From Saccharopolyspora spinosa NRRL 18395 (lineage in GTDB: Bacteria > Actinomycetota > Actinomycetes > Mycobacteriales > Pseudonocardiaceae): a stretch of 64,000 nucleotides of DNA. Under the pieces are notes generated by a model. It was given only the letters and a program-made list of their open reading frames with translations, had not been told where the DNA came from and made no database searches. The translations under genes and the position numbers were made by a program. Where the stretch lies: assembly GCF_000194155.1 (NCBI RefSeq), contig NZ_GL877879.1, forward strand, positions 2,160,014 to 2,224,013. Reading direction: 5' to 3'. How positions within the stretch are numbered: the stretch's first letter is position 1; every line of letters starts with the position of its first letter. Of this stretch, positions 26,943 through 37,093 are shown piece after piece.

Positions 26943-29003
26943 ATGTCCCTGCACGCACCGCATCGACGCGGTAGGTGGTTGTTCGGTTCGGCGGCGTTGG
27001 CCGCGACGCTCGTCGCCGGGCTCGCGGTGCAGCCCTCCCCCGCGACCGCGCAGGACGCAAACGCCCACCTTCGCTTCTGGGAGCGCGCGCTGCAGAAGGA
27101 GGTCGACGCGGATAGCGCGGCGCGCATGAGCGAAGCGATGTCCACCTACACCGGCAGGGTCGGAACCAGCGGCGCCATGCGCAGGGCCCAGTACTCGATG
27201 GACAAGCTGGCCGATTGGGGTTTGCACCCGAGGTTGGAGAGCTACGGCGTCCACGCCTCGGTGCCGCGCGACATCTCGGTGACCATGACCGGGCCCGAGC
27301 AGCGGGAACTGGAAGTGAAGGAACCGCCTTTCCCGTGGCACGGGGGGTTCGACGACGTGGTCGTCGGGTACAACGCCTATTCACCGCCTGGAAACGTCAC
27401 CGCGGACGTGGTTTACGTGAACTACGGCCTGCCGGACGACTACGCCGAGCTGGCGAAGATGGGCGTCGACGCCCGGGGCAAGATTGTGCTCGCCCGCTAC
27501 GGGCAGAGCTTCCGCGGCGTGAAGTCGAAGGTGGCCGAAGAGCACGGCGCCGCAGCGTTGATCCTGTACTCCGACCCGGCGGACGACGGCTTCGCCAAGG
27601 GCGCCGTCTACCCGGACGGGCCGTGGCGCAACGCCGACAGCATCCAGCGCGGGAGCGTGCAGTACATCTTCCAGCACCCGGGCGACCCGCTCACGCCCGG
27701 AGAACCGTCCACACCGGACACGCCCCGCATCGATCCGTCCGAAGCGGACAACGTGACGAGCGTGCCGACCACGCCGATCTCCTACGGCCAAGCCCAGCAC
27801 CTGTTGGCAGCGCTGCAAGGACCACCCGCGCCCGAGGGGTGGCAGGGCGGCTTGGACCTGGACTACCGGGTGGGCCCCGGGCCGACCCGGGTCGACCTCG
27901 ACCTGGACATCGACTACCAGCAGATCCCGGTCAACGATGTGATCGTGGAGATCCCCGGTTCCAAGCACCCGGAGCAGAAGGTGGTCCTCGGGGCGCACTT
28001 CGACTCGTGGGCCTACGGCACCAAGGACGACGTCGCCGGGTGGTCCACGCTGATGGAAACGGCTCGGGCGCTGGCCGAACTGCGGGATCGCGGTTGGCAA
28101 CCGGAGCGGACCATCGTCCTCGCTGGCTGGGACGGCGAGGAGTACGGGCTGCTGGGGTCGACCGAATGGGTCGAGCAGCACCGGGCCGATCTGCTCAAGA
28201 ACGCGTTGGTGTACCTCAACATGGACGGCGCGGGCGGCGGCGAGAACTTCTCCGCAGGCTCCGTCCCGGCACTCGACCACGTGCTGACCGACATCGCCAA
28301 GGACATCCCAGACCCCGAACACGGCACGCTGTACCGGAACTGGCAGCAGTCGTCGGGCGAGCAGAAACCGGTGCCGGAGCGGTTGGGCAGCGGATCGGAC
28401 TACACCGCGTTCCTGGACCATCTCGGCATCGCCTCGGCCGAGTTCGGCACGTCGACACCGGGCGGCGAGTATCACAGCGCCTACGACGACCTGCACCTCA
28501 TGCGCAACTCCCTCGATCCCGGTTACCGGTACCACGAGGTAGCCGCCGCGTACGCGGGCACTTTCGCGCTGCGCCTGGCCGGTTCGGACACCGCACCACT
28601 GGTCTACTCCGACTACGCGGCCGCGGTCGCCGGTCACCTACGGGATCTCGACGCGAAGCAGGCCGACCACCAGGTCGTCGATCTCGCCCCCGCCTACCTC
28701 GCCGCTCGGCAGTGGGAGGAGGCGGCCAAGCGGTTGGAGACCCGACGGCACGCCGACGCGGATGCCGTCAACGACGCGCTGATCGCTCAGGAACGTGCGT
28801 TGACCCACCGGGAAGGTCTGCCCGGCCGGGACTGGTACAAGCACATGGTCTACGCACCGGGCCTGTACACGGGTTACGCGGTGCAGCCGTTGCCAGCGAT
28901 CGATGACGCCATCACCGACCGCGACACCGCAACGGCCGAGAAGTACCGCGATCTGCTGATCGATTCCCTGCACAAAGCGGCCGAAGCGGCCCGTGGAGCC
29001 TAG
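26943..29003 (+). CDS. secreted M28 metallopeptidase, glutamate carboxypeptidase II type
   Basis: 686-residue exported zinc aminopeptidase/carboxypeptidase. It has a signal peptide (WLFGSAALAATLVAGLAV, cleavage near ATAQ), a protease-associated domain (about 110-300, ARGKIVLARYGQSFRGVKSKVAEEHGAAALILYSDP), the M28 catalytic domain with zinc/catalytic residues in GAHFDSW, TKDDVAG, DGEEYGLLG, LNMDGAG and EYHSAYDD, and a C-terminal transferrin-receptor-like helical domain. This is the M28B (PSMA-like) layout. The start ATG has AGGAGG upstream. It converges on glnA with a 42-bp gap. It likely trims peptides outside the cell. Confidence 0.9.
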   Translation: MSLHAPHRRGRWLFGSAALAATLVAGLAVQPSPATAQDANAHLRFWERALQKEVDADSAARMSEAMSTYTGRVGTSGAMRRAQYSMDKLADWGLHPRLESYGVHASVPRDISVTMTGPEQRELEVKEPPFPWHGGFDDVVVGYNAYSPPGNVTADVVYVNYGLPDDYAELAKMGVDARGKIVLARYGQSFRGVKSKVAEEHGAAALILYSDPADDGFAKGAVYPDGPWRNADSIQRGSVQYIFQHPGDPLTPGEPSTPDTPRIDPSEADNVTSVPTTPISYGQAQHLLAALQGPPAPEGWQGGLDLDYRVGPGPTRVDLDLDIDYQQIPVNDVIVEIPGSKHPEQKVVLGAHFDSWAYGTKDDVAGWSTLMETARALAELRDRGWQPERTIVLAGWDGEEYGLLGSTEWVEQHRADLLKNALVYLNMDGAGGGENFSAGSVPALDHVLTDIAKDIPDPEHGTLYRNWQQSSGEQKPVPERLGSGSDYTAFLDHLGIASAEFGTSTPGGEYHSAYDDLHLMRNSLDPGYRYHEVAAAYAGTFALRLAGSDTAPLVYSDYAAAVAGHLRDLDAKQADHQVVDLAPAYLAARQWEEAAKRLETRRHADADAVNDALIAQERALTHREGLPGRDWYKHMVYAPGLYTGYAVQPLPAIDDAITDRDTATAEKYRDLLIDSLHKAAEAARGA

Positions 29004-29045
29004 CCAGTGGCCCGGTCGCCACGGTCCCGGCGGAGGCAGCAGCTG

Positions 29046-30470
29046 CTAAACGTCGTAGTACAGCTCGAACTCGTACGGGTTCGGGCGCAGTCGCAGCGGG
29101 TCGATCTCGCGCTCTCGCTTGAAGGCGATCCAGGTCTCGATAACGTCCGTGGTGAAGACGTCACCGCGCAGCAGGAAATCCTGGTCGGCCACGAGGCTTT
29201 CCAGCACGGCGTCCAGTGAGGACGGAACCTGGACGACGTCGGTGGACTCCTCCGGCGGTAGCTCGTAGAGGTCCTTGTCGATCGGGTCTGGCGGCTCGAT
29301 CTTGTTCGCGACGCCGTCCAGGCCGGCGAGCATCATCGCCGCGAAGGCCAGGTACGGGTTCCCGGAAGAGTCCGGGCAGCGGAACTCGATGCGCTTGGCC
29401 TTCGGGCTGGCGCCGGTCACCGGGATGCGGATGCAGGCCGAGCGGTTGCGCTGGGAGTAGACCAGGTTCACCGGCGCCTCGAAGCCGGGCACCATGCGGT
29501 GATACGAGTTCACCGTCGGATTGGTGAATGCCAGCAGGCTCGGCGCGTGGTGCAGGATGCCGCCGATGTAGTGCCGCGCGAGCTCGGAGAGCCCTGCGTA
29601 GCCCGCCTCGTCGTAGAACAGCGGCTTGCCGCTCTTCCACAACGACTGGTGGGTGTGCATGCCGGAACCGTTGTCGCCGAAAAGCGGCTTGGGCATGAAC
29701 GTGGCCGTCTTGCCGTGCTGCCAGGCGGTGTTCTTCACGATGTACTTGTAGAGCTGGAGGTCGTCCGCGGCGTGCAGCAGCGTGTTGAACCGGTAGTTGA
29801 TCTCGGCCTGCCCCGCGGTGCCGACCTCGTGGTGGGCCTTCTCAACGGTGAAACCCGCATCGATCAGGTTCAGCACGATCTCGTCGCGCAGGTCCGCCAG
29901 GTGGTCGGTGGGCGGCACCGGGAAGTACCCCGCCTTGTACTTGATCTTGTACCCCTGGTTGCCCCCGTCCTCGGCGCGACCGGTGTTCCACCAGCCCTCG
30001 ATGGCATCGATCTCGTGGAACGAGGTGTTCTCCGCGTTCGAGAACCGCACCGAGTCGAAGAGGTAGAACTCGGCTTCCGGCCCGAAGTAGGCGAGGTCGG
30101 CGATGCCGGAGCCGGCGAGGTACTGCTCGGCCTTGCGCGCGATGTTTCGCGGATCGCGGCAGTAAGGTTGCAACGTGAACGGATCGTGCACGAAGAAGTT
30201 GAGGCTCAACGTCTTCTTATTGCGGAACGGATCCAGTCGCGCGGTATAGGGGTCGGGCAGCAGGAGCATGTCCGACTCGTGGATCGCCTGGAATCCGCGC
30301 ACCGACGACCCGTCGAAGGCGATGCCTTCGTCGAAGATCTCGGCGGCGAACGACTTGGCGGGCACCGCGAAGTGCTGCATGATGCCCGGGAGATCGCAGA
30401 ACCGGACATCGATGAACTTCACGTCCTCATCGGAGACGAACCGCAGGACCTCCTCCGGGCTGTTGAACAT
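29046..30470 (-). CDS. glnA: glutamine synthetase, type I-beta
   Basis: 474-residue GSI, ATP-dependent synthesis of glutamine from glutamate and ammonia in a dodecamer. It has [14 protein letters not shown] at the N-terminus, [18 protein letters not shown], the Asp/Glu metal residues in [13 protein letters not shown], the ATP loop [12 protein letters not shown] and [19 protein letters not shown]. The adenylylation tyrosine is present in [10 protein letters not shown], so activity can be controlled by a GlnE-type adenylyltransferase. The ATG at 30470 follows GGAGG. It lies 28 bp downstream of uvrA on the same strand, an unusual neighbour. Confidence 0.96.
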   Translation of the reverse strand: MFNSPEEVLRFVSDEDVKFIDVRFCDLPGIMQHFAVPAKSFAAEIFDEGIAFDGSSVRGFQAIHESDMLLLPDPYTARLDPFRNKKTLSLNFFVHDPFTLQPYCRDPRNIARKAEQYLAGSGIADLAYFGPEAEFYLFDSVRFSNAENTSFHEIDAIEGWWNTGRAEDGGNQGYKIKYKAGYFPVPPTDHLADLRDEIVLNLIDAGFTVEKAHHEVGTAGQAEINYRFNTLLHAADDLQLYKYIVKNTAWQHGKTATFMPKPLFGDNGSGMHTHQSLWKSGKPLFYDEAGYAGLSELARHYIGGILHHAPSLLAFTNPTVNSYHRMVPGFEAPVNLVYSQRNRSACIRIPVTGASPKAKRIEFRCPDSSGNPYLAFAAMMLAGLDGVANKIEPPDPIDKDLYELPPEESTDVVQVPSSLDAVLESLVADQDFLLRGDVFTTDVIETWIAFKREREIDPLRLRPNPYEFELYYDV

Positions 30471-30498
30471 CGCTACCTCCGAAATTCTCGATCTGGTT

Positions 30499-33357
30499 TC
30501 AGGAAGCGAGCGCCCGGCGCAGGAACTGCCCGGTGTAGCTGGTCTCGTCGCCGGCGACCGCTTCGGGAGTGCCCGTGGCGACCACCCGACCACCGGCGGA
30601 TCCGGCCTCGGGCCCCAGGTCGATGATCCAGTCGGCGGTCTTGACGACCTCGATGTTGTGCTCGATGACGATGACCGTGTTGCCGACGTCCACCAGCCGT
30701 TGCAGCACGTCGAGCAGCTTGTGGACGTCGTCGAAGTGCAGTCCCGTGGTGGGCTCGTCCAGGATGTACGCGGTGCCGCCGTTCGAGCGCCGGGTGAGCT
30801 CCGTCGCGAGCTTCACCCGCTGCGCTTCACCACCGGACAGCGTCGGCGCGGGCTGCCCCAGCCGCACGTACCCCAGCCCGACGTCGACCAGCGTGCGCAG
30901 GCGGCGGGCGATGCCCGGCAACGCCCCGAAGAACTCCAGCGCCTGTTCGATGGGCATGTCCAGGATCTCCGCGATCGTCTTCCCCTTGTAGCTCACGTCC
31001 AGGGTTTCGCGGTTGTAGCGGGCCCCACCGCACTCCTCGCACGGCACGTACACGTCGGGGAGGAACTGCATCTCGATCCGGATGGTTCCGGCGCCGGCGC
31101 ATGCTTCGCAGCGTCCGCCGGGCACGTTGAAGGAGAACCGACCCGGCCGGTAGCCGCGGACCTTTGCCGTGGTGGTGGCGGCGAACAGGTTGCGGATGGG
31201 ATCGAACGCCCCGGTGTAGGTCGCGGGGTTGGAACGCGGCGTGCGGCCGATCGGCGACTGGTCGACGTGGACGACCTTGTCGATGCTGTCGATTCCGGTG
31301 ATGGAGCCGTGCTTTCCCGGTACCGCGCGGGCGCCGTGCAGCTTCCGGGCCAGCCCGTTGTAGAGGACATCATTGACCAAAGTGGACTTCCCCGAGCCGG
31401 AAACGCCGGTCACGGCGATCATGCAGCCCAGCGGGAAGGACACGTCGATGCTGCGCAGGTTGTGCTCGCGTGCCGCGTGGACCGTCAGTACGCGGTTGCG
31501 GTCGACCGCACGCCGCACGGCCGGTACCGGGATCTTGCGGCGACCGGTCAGGTATTCGGCGGTCAGCGACTTCTGGTTGGCGAGCAAGGTGTCCAGCGGA
31601 CCGCTGTGCACGATCGTCCCGCCGTGCTCACCCGCGCCGGGACCGATGTCCACGACCCAGTCGGCAGCACGGATGGTGTCCTCGTCGTGTTCGACGACGA
31701 TCAGCGTGTTGCCGAGGTCGCGCAGCCGGGTCAGCGTTGCGAGCAAGCGGTGGTTGTCGCGCGGGTGCAGGCCGATCGAAGGTTCATCCAGCACGTAGAG
31801 GACCCCGGCCAGCCCGGAGCCGATCTGCGTGGCCAAACGGATCCGCTGGGCCTCTCCCCCGGCGAGCGTGCCCGCCGCCCGATCCAGCGACAGGTAGTCC
31901 AGCCCGACATCCAGCAGGAAACCCAGGCGCGCCTGGGTTTCCGAGAGCACCCGGCCGGCGATCGCGCGTTCGCGGCGGCCGAGCACCAAGCCGCGCAGGA
32001 ACTCCGCGCAGCCCGCCACCGACAACGCGGACACCTCGGCGATCGAGCGCTTCCCCAGCGTCTTGTGCTCCAGCGTGACGGCGAGGACTTCCGGTTTCAA
32101 GCGGGTGCCCGCGCATTCCGGGCAGGGCACTTCCCGCAGGTAGCCCTCGTACCGCTGGCGCACGTAGTCCGACTCGGTCTGCTCCAAGCGGCGCTCCAGG
32201 AACGGAATCACACCTTCGAAGCGGGCGTAGTAGGACCGCCGCCGGCCGTAGCGGTTGCGGTACTGCACGTGGATCTGGTCGTCGGAGCCGTAGAGCACCG
32301 CCTTCTGGACCCTCGCGGGCAGCCGTCGCCACGGGATGTCCACCGAGAAGCCCCGGGCGTCGGCCAGGGAGCTCAGCAGGCGCTGGAAGTACTCGCTGGT
32401 CTGACCGCCCTGCCACGGTGCCACGGCACCATCCGCCAGCGACAACTCGGGATTCGCGATCACCAGTTCCGGGTCGACCTCGCGGCGCACCCCGATCCCG
32501 GTGCACACCGGACATGCGCCGTACGGGGAGTTGAAGGAGAAGGACCGCGGCTCGAAGTCCTGCACGCCGATCGGATGGCCGCGGGAGCAGGCGAGATTCT
32601 GCGAGAACGGCCACTGCCGGTCCCGCGCCTGCGGCGGCTGGTCGACGAACTCCACGATCACGACGCCGTCCGCCAGTGCCAGCGCCGCCTCCACCGACTC
32701 CGTCAAGCGCTGCCTCGCCGCCGGTTTGACCACGAGCCGGTCGACGACCACCTCGACGGAGTGCTTCTCCTGCTTCTTCAGCTTCGGCACGTCGTCGAGG
32801 TGGTGCACCTCGCCGTCCACCGACACCCGCGCGTACCCCTGCGATCGCAGGCGGGCGAACAGTTCCGCGTACTCGCCCTTGCGTCCGCGCACCACCGGCG
32901 CCAGCACCTGGAACCGGGTGCGCTCGGGCAGGGCCAGCACCTGGTCGACGATCTGCTGGGGGGTCTGCCTGCTGATCCGCTCGCCGCAGACCGGGCAGTG
33001 CGGCTCGCCCACGCGGGCGTACAGCAGCCGCAGGTAGTCGTAGACCTCGGTGACGGTGCCCACCGTCGACCGCGGGTTGTGGCTGGTCGCCTTCTGATCG
33101 ATCGACACCGCGGGCGAGAGTCCTTCGATGACTTCCACGTCCGGCTTGTCCATCTGACCCAGGAACTGCCGCGCGTACGCCGACAACGACTCCACGTATC
33201 GGCGCTGGCCTTCCGCGAAGATCGTGTCGAACGCCAGGGAGGACTTCCCGGAACCGGACAGACCCGTGAACACGATCAAGCTGTCCCGGGGCAGGTCGAC
33301 ACCCACGCCGCGCAAGTTGTGCTCACGCGCGCCACGCACGACCAGTCGGTCAGCCAC
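30499..33357 (-). CDS. uvrA: excinuclease ABC subunit A
   Basis: 952-residue DNA damage sensor of nucleotide excision repair. It has two ABC ATPase modules (Walker [13 protein letters not shown] and [12 protein letters not shown]; signatures LAGGEAQR and [12 protein letters not shown]), the damage-binding insertion domain, and the C-terminal zinc finger (CEACAG ... CEEC). The first zinc site uses CSRGH plus CPVC. Full length and complete, so a canonical UvrA rather than a short UvrA2/DrrC-type protein. GTG start at 33357. glnA follows 28 bp downstream. It may be a second copy placed near secondary-metabolism genes, but a genome search is needed to know. Confidence 0.96.
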   Translation of the reverse strand: MADRLVVRGAREHNLRGVGVDLPRDSLIVFTGLSGSGKSSLAFDTIFAEGQRRYVESLSAYARQFLGQMDKPDVEVIEGLSPAVSIDQKATSHNPRSTVGTVTEVYDYLRLLYARVGEPHCPVCGERISRQTPQQIVDQVLALPERTRFQVLAPVVRGRKGEYAELFARLRSQGYARVSVDGEVHHLDDVPKLKKQEKHSVEVVVDRLVVKPAARQRLTESVEAALALADGVVIVEFVDQPPQARDRQWPFSQNLACSRGHPIGVQDFEPRSFSFNSPYGACPVCTGIGVRREVDPELVIANPELSLADGAVAPWQGGQTSEYFQRLLSSLADARGFSVDIPWRRLPARVQKAVLYGSDDQIHVQYRNRYGRRRSYYARFEGVIPFLERRLEQTESDYVRQRYEGYLREVPCPECAGTRLKPEVLAVTLEHKTLGKRSIAEVSALSVAGCAEFLRGLVLGRRERAIAGRVLSETQARLGFLLDVGLDYLSLDRAAGTLAGGEAQRIRLATQIGSGLAGVLYVLDEPSIGLHPRDNHRLLATLTRLRDLGNTLIVVEHDEDTIRAADWVVDIGPGAGEHGGTIVHSGPLDTLLANQKSLTAEYLTGRRKIPVPAVRRAVDRNRVLTVHAAREHNLRSIDVSFPLGCMIAVTGVSGSGKSTLVNDVLYNGLARKLHGARAVPGKHGSITGIDSIDKVVHVDQSPIGRTPRSNPATYTGAFDPIRNLFAATTTAKVRGYRPGRFSFNVPGGRCEACAGAGTIRIEMQFLPDVYVPCEECGGARYNRETLDVSYKGKTIAEILDMPIEQALEFFGALPGIARRLRTLVDVGLGYVRLGQPAPTLSGGEAQRVKLATELTRRSNGGTAYILDEPTTGLHFDDVHKLLDVLQRLVDVGNTVIVIEHNIEVVKTADWIIDLGPEAGSAGGRVVATGTPEAVAGDETSYTGQFLRRALAS

Positions 33358-33564
33358 GGCTCAAGAACCAGACCACGTCAGGACAACACAGCCAGTTTGG
33401 CACAGGACCGCGCCGTGGCGCACCGCGGCGGCAGGTCCAGGCCCTCCGGCAAGGCCCCTGGCGCACCCAGGCCTGAGTTGTCCAGTTGACCGCACCAACC
33501 ATCTGCGAAGGCAGCTGGTGGCAGGCCGGGCGAAGAACTGCCGGAAGCGGCGCCCGTCGTGTCG

Positions 33565-34424
33565 CAACCTACCGACTCATTCACTTGCTGCCGGTGGCCT
33601 CGTGGTCGTGTTCGGCGCGCTCCGCATCGGTGGCGGCCATCGAGCGTCCCGGCCAGATGCGGATCGCCGCCGCGACCGGTCCCGGCGACCAACGCGGCCA
33701 GCCAGATGATCCCCGAGGCCGTGACCGCGCAACAGCCGGACAGATCGACGGCCCGCGCTGGGGCGGCGTACGGCGAGGCACGAGCCGAGCCCAGGTAGTG
33801 CCGCCACGCCGCGGTGACTTTGTCGCGATTCATCCAGGGCGTGCCGGTGGAGTGCCGCGCCGACCACGTCTCCTGCCTGTCGTCGAGCCCGGGCTGGTTG
33901 AGCAGCTGGAAGCCGATCGGCGGTCCCCTGCTGGTCACGTGCCCGCAACGCCACCCAGCGCGATCCGCCCCGGGTCGACGCCCAGCTCGGCTGCGTGCTC
34001 GGCCGTCCAGGCCAGCACAACGTAGGCGTCGTGCAGCGCGGCCGGGAAGCGGTGTTCGAGGGGCCAGGCGGTAACCCGCCGAGATCACCACCGCCGGAGC
34101 GCTCCGCGATCTGAGCGGCCCACGGGTGCTCGGTGAGCAGCCGGAAGTCGACGAAGGCCCGGTACTCGCCCGCCTCGGCCAACGCCAGCGGCGCCGACCA
34201 GACCCCGTGGCCGACCTCGACCGGGTGCAGGTGCCAGAGACACGGGTAGTCGCCGGCCTCGCCCGCAGCCAGCCGCGCCGTCTCCGGAGCGAAGGTGTAG
34301 CGGTCCTTCTTGAACTGCGGGCCTTCCGGCGCAGCGCCCCCGCGTGCTCCGATTCGTGGTGCGCGGCAGCTTGCCCGTGGTGACCGGCGTGCATCGACTC
34401 GTTCATCACCGCCTCTTTCGTCAT
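33565..34424 (-). pseudogene. mosaic of gene relics: His-rich protein, alpha/beta hydrolase, membrane tail
   Basis: Three kinds of coding remnant share one strand in different frames. At the 5' end is a His-rich start (MNESMHAGHHGQAAAHHESEHAG, 34350-34410), continuing after a frameshift into GPQFKKDRYTFAPETARLAAGEAGDYPCLWHLHPVEV and YRAFVDFRLL. The middle (about 33740-34090) is an HSL-type alpha/beta hydrolase: [11 protein letters not shown], then GPPIGFQLLNQPGLDDR and PYAAPARAVDLSG, related to the intact hydrolase at 12.3-13.3 kb. The 3' end reads SGIIWLAALVAGTVAAAIR plus an EHDHEATGSK tail, a membrane-protein C-terminus. None is intact. Confidence 0.55.
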
Positions 34425-34544
34425 ACCCCCTACGCGTATATCTTTCTTGTTCTTGCTCGGGGTGCTGGTAGAAACGCGTGGGGATGAATGTCGATCGATG
34501 CCTCGACGACGTTCAGCGATCTCGACGTCGAAAAGAGAGACCGG

Positions 34545-35486
34545 ATGTCAGTCCACGTCGTAGTCGGCAAGGGGCCGGTCGGTGCGGCCACGGCGAATCT
34601 GCTCGCCGAACAGGGCCAGGAGGTCCGCTTGATCAGCCTTTCAGGCGGCCCTTCCGAAAGCCCGATCAAGCACGTCGCACTGGATGCCGGTGACGCGGAC
34701 CGGCTTGCCGAGGCCAGCGCCGACGCGGTGGCCATCTACGGCTGCGCGGCCCCGCCCTACCACCGCTGGACCCAGGACTGGCCGCGACTGTCGACCGCCT
34801 TGCTCGATGTTGCCGAACGCACCAATGCGGTTCTGGTCCTCACCGGCAACCTCTACGCATACGGTCCGACGGACGTTCCGATGACCGAAGACCTCCCGCT
34901 GAATGCCGGATTCCGCAAGGGCAAAGTTCGAACACGCGTCTGGCAGGACGCCCTGGCGCGTCACCAGGAGGGGCGCGTCCGCGTGACGGAAGCACGCGCG
35001 TCCGACTTCATCGGCCCCGGCGTGACTGCGGGCGGTCACCTGGCTGCACGCGTCGTGCCCAAGCTGCTCAAGGGACGGCCGGTCCAGGTTCTCGGTAACC
35101 CGGATGCAACGCACAGCTGGACCTACGTGCCCGACATCGCGCGCACCCTGGTCCGACTGGCCCGGGAAGAGCAGGCATGGGGCCGCGCATGGCATGTTCC
35201 CACCGCGCCACCCTTTTCGGCACGCCAGGCCATCGAGCAGATGTCCCGAATCGCCGGTGTCGCGGTGCCTCGCGTGTCTGCCATGCCGTGGTGGGCGCTG
35301 CAGGCGATCGGCCTGGTTTCCCCGCTGGTGCGCGAGCTGTCCGAGATCCGCTACCAGTTCGACTCCCCATTCGTGATCGACTCCAGCGGCTACACGAAAA
35401 CGTTCGACGAGGAACCAACCCCAACCGAAGAAGCGCTCGCGGCGACCATCAACTGGTGGCAGCAGAAACTCACCGCCCAAAGCTGA
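34545..35486 (+). CDS. NAD-dependent epimerase/dehydratase family protein
   Basis: 313-residue extended-SDR protein. The N-terminal Rossmann motif is atypical: VHVVVGKGPVGAATANLLAEQG (GxGPxG in place of GxxGxxG). It continues VLVLTGNLYAYGP and GPGVTAGGHLAARVVPKLLKGRPVQVLGNPDATHSWTYVPDIA, which is family-typical. The catalytic Tyr/Lys pair is not evident in the usual YxxxK spacing, so it may bind NAD(P) without epimerase activity, like NmrA-type proteins. ATG at 34545 with an AGAGAGA-rich leader. No co-oriented neighbour. Confidence 0.78.
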   Translation: MSVHVVVGKGPVGAATANLLAEQGQEVRLISLSGGPSESPIKHVALDAGDADRLAEASADAVAIYGCAAPPYHRWTQDWPRLSTALLDVAERTNAVLVLTGNLYAYGPTDVPMTEDLPLNAGFRKGKVRTRVWQDALARHQEGRVRVTEARASDFIGPGVTAGGHLAARVVPKLLKGRPVQVLGNPDATHSWTYVPDIARTLVRLAREEQAWGRAWHVPTAPPFSARQAIEQMSRIAGVAVPRVSAMPWWALQAIGLVSPLVRELSEIRYQFDSPFVIDSSGYTKTFDEEPTPTEEALAATINWWQQKLTAQS

Positions 35487-35764
35487 AGCCGCACACTCGG
35501 CCTCTTTCACGTAACAAGTAACGTTTCGCGTCCTGCGGTCGCCTCGCGGCGCTGGGATGTCGGCGGTGGTCGGCACACCGGCACCGACCAGAACGGCGAC
35601 GGGATAGGGGACGTATGTACGCACTCGATGACGTTCAGCAGCGAAGGCGGCCTGCAACCATTGGGACACCGACGGTGCGGAGCCTGCCGGAAGGCGCAAG
35701 CGGCCTTCCCCTCCGGGCCAACGGTTCCCAACATGGCAAGGATGGACCGGAGGCTTGCAGGCGC
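35487..35764. other. intergenic region between convergent genes
   Basis: About 280 bp between the epimerase and the lactone oxidase stops. No gene or strong terminator identified. Confidence 0.4.
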
Positions 35765-37093
35765 TCAGGCCGTACCCGTGAAGATTCGCTCCAGGTAGGG
35801 GTTGATCAGGATTCCTTTCGGATCGAGAGATTGGCGAATCCGCTGCACGTCGTTCCAGCGTGGATAGCGGGGCGCGAGGCTGCTTGCGGTTTGGGAATGC
35901 AGCTTCGCCCAGTGCGGGCGACCATCAAAATCGCTAAGAACCCTTTCGGCGACCTGATATATCTTGTCGTGCGGGCTGCGCCCATCGGTCGCCAAATTGA
36001 CGTAACCCGTTCGGCGCCCGTAAGCCGGGCTGAGCGGGATGTCATTGCCGGCTGCCACCCGTATCTCCAGGGGCAGCGAAACCACCTCGCCGGAGGACGG
36101 TAGTGCTCGACGCAATTCCTGCAACGCCTGTCCCAACGCCTCGAGCGGCACGGCGTACTCCATCGACACCACACGGACGTGTTGTGGAAACGTGAAAACC
36201 CGATGGCTCACGTCAACGAACGACCGAAGAGGTCGGCGCGTCAGGACTTTGGAGGCAAATGGCACGAGCGCAGCATCGCGCCGGTGGGCCCAGAGCACAC
36301 CTTGCAGTCCGACATGGCCCGCCAGGTAGTGATCTCGCCAGGCCTGCCACCGTGACGAAGGCCGCCGTGGCGCCGTCGTGCGCGACAAGGCACGGATGTG
36401 TACCCGGTCGCTCCACATAGGCCAGAAGAAGACGGGATGGTCAATGCTCTCGGCGTGTTCGGGCAGGCGCTCGATTAGCTGGGAAAATGACTCTGTTCTC
36501 TCCTCGAGGCCGAGCGAAAATGCCGGTACGCAACGAAATGTGACCGTAGAGATCACTCCCAAAGCGCCCAAGCCCAGACGAGCAGCCGAGAAAACGTCTG
36601 GTTCGGACGTCGCCGAGCACTCCACGACGTCCCCGCGTCCCGTGACGAGCCGCATACTCGCGATCTGACTCGACAGGCAGCCATAGCGGGTGCCCGAACC
36701 GTGTGTCCCCGTCGAGACCAGGCCGGCCGCGGTTTGAACGTTGATGGACCCCATGTTCTCGAGCGCGAGTCCGTACCGGTCCAACTCGGCGTTGATGCGC
36801 CAGAGCGGTGTGCCGGCCTGGACCGTGACCGTCATGGCGGCGGGGTTCACTGCGACGACATCATCGTACTCAAGCAGATCAACGAGGACGCTGTCCGTGC
36901 TGACCAGTGGCGCGAAGGAGTGCCCATTTCCGGCAATGCGTAGCGGCTGACCCGTGGTATATGCGTCCCGGACTTGCTGAACCAGCTCGTCCTCACTGCG
37001 CAGGCTGACGCGACGGGCCGGGAAGCACCGGGCGGACCCTGCCCAGTTCGTCCAGTCCCCTCTGGCGCCAGCGTGCTCTGCGACGCCAGTCAT
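35765..37093 (-). CDS. FAD-dependent aldonolactone oxidase (arabinono/gulono-lactone oxidase type)
   Basis: 442-residue vanillyl-alcohol-oxidase-superfamily flavoprotein. The PCMH FAD domain has IAGNGHSFAPLVSTDSVLVDL, with the His that carries covalent FAD in relatives, and NMGSINVQTAAGLVSTGTHGSG. The C-terminal ALO domain ends with RPHWAKLH (the HWAK motif) and DPKGILINPYLERIF. Known relatives oxidise L-gulono-, L-galactono- or D-arabinono-1,4-lactone, the last step to ascorbate-like enediol lactones; alditol oxidases are an alternative. The ATG overlaps the stop of the GDP-mannose-3,5-epimerase-like gene by four bases, implying a joint pathway. Confidence 0.85.
   Translation of the reverse strand: MTGVAEHAGARGDWTNWAGSARCFPARRVSLRSEDELVQQVRDAYTTGQPLRIAGNGHSFAPLVSTDSVLVDLLEYDDVVAVNPAAMTVTVQAGTPLWRINAELDRYGLALENMGSINVQTAAGLVSTGTHGSGTRYGCLSSQIASMRLVTGRGDVVECSATSEPDVFSAARLGLGALGVISTVTFRCVPAFSLGLEERTESFSQLIERLPEHAESIDHPVFFWPMWSDRVHIRALSRTTAPRRPSSRWQAWRDHYLAGHVGLQGVLWAHRRDAALVPFASKVLTRRPLRSFVDVSHRVFTFPQHVRVVSMEYAVPLEALGQALQELRRALPSSGEVVSLPLEIRVAAGNDIPLSPAYGRRTGYVNLATDGRSPHDKIYQVAERVLSDFDGRPHWAKLHSQTASSLAPRYPRWNDVQRIRQSLDPKGILINPYLERIFTGTA

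Noticed and set aside
30268-33489. 1073-codon open frame on the plus strand opposite uvrA and glnA
   Set aside because: It is the antisense shadow of two well-conserved genes; no domain, and high-GC codon bias keeps opposite frames open.
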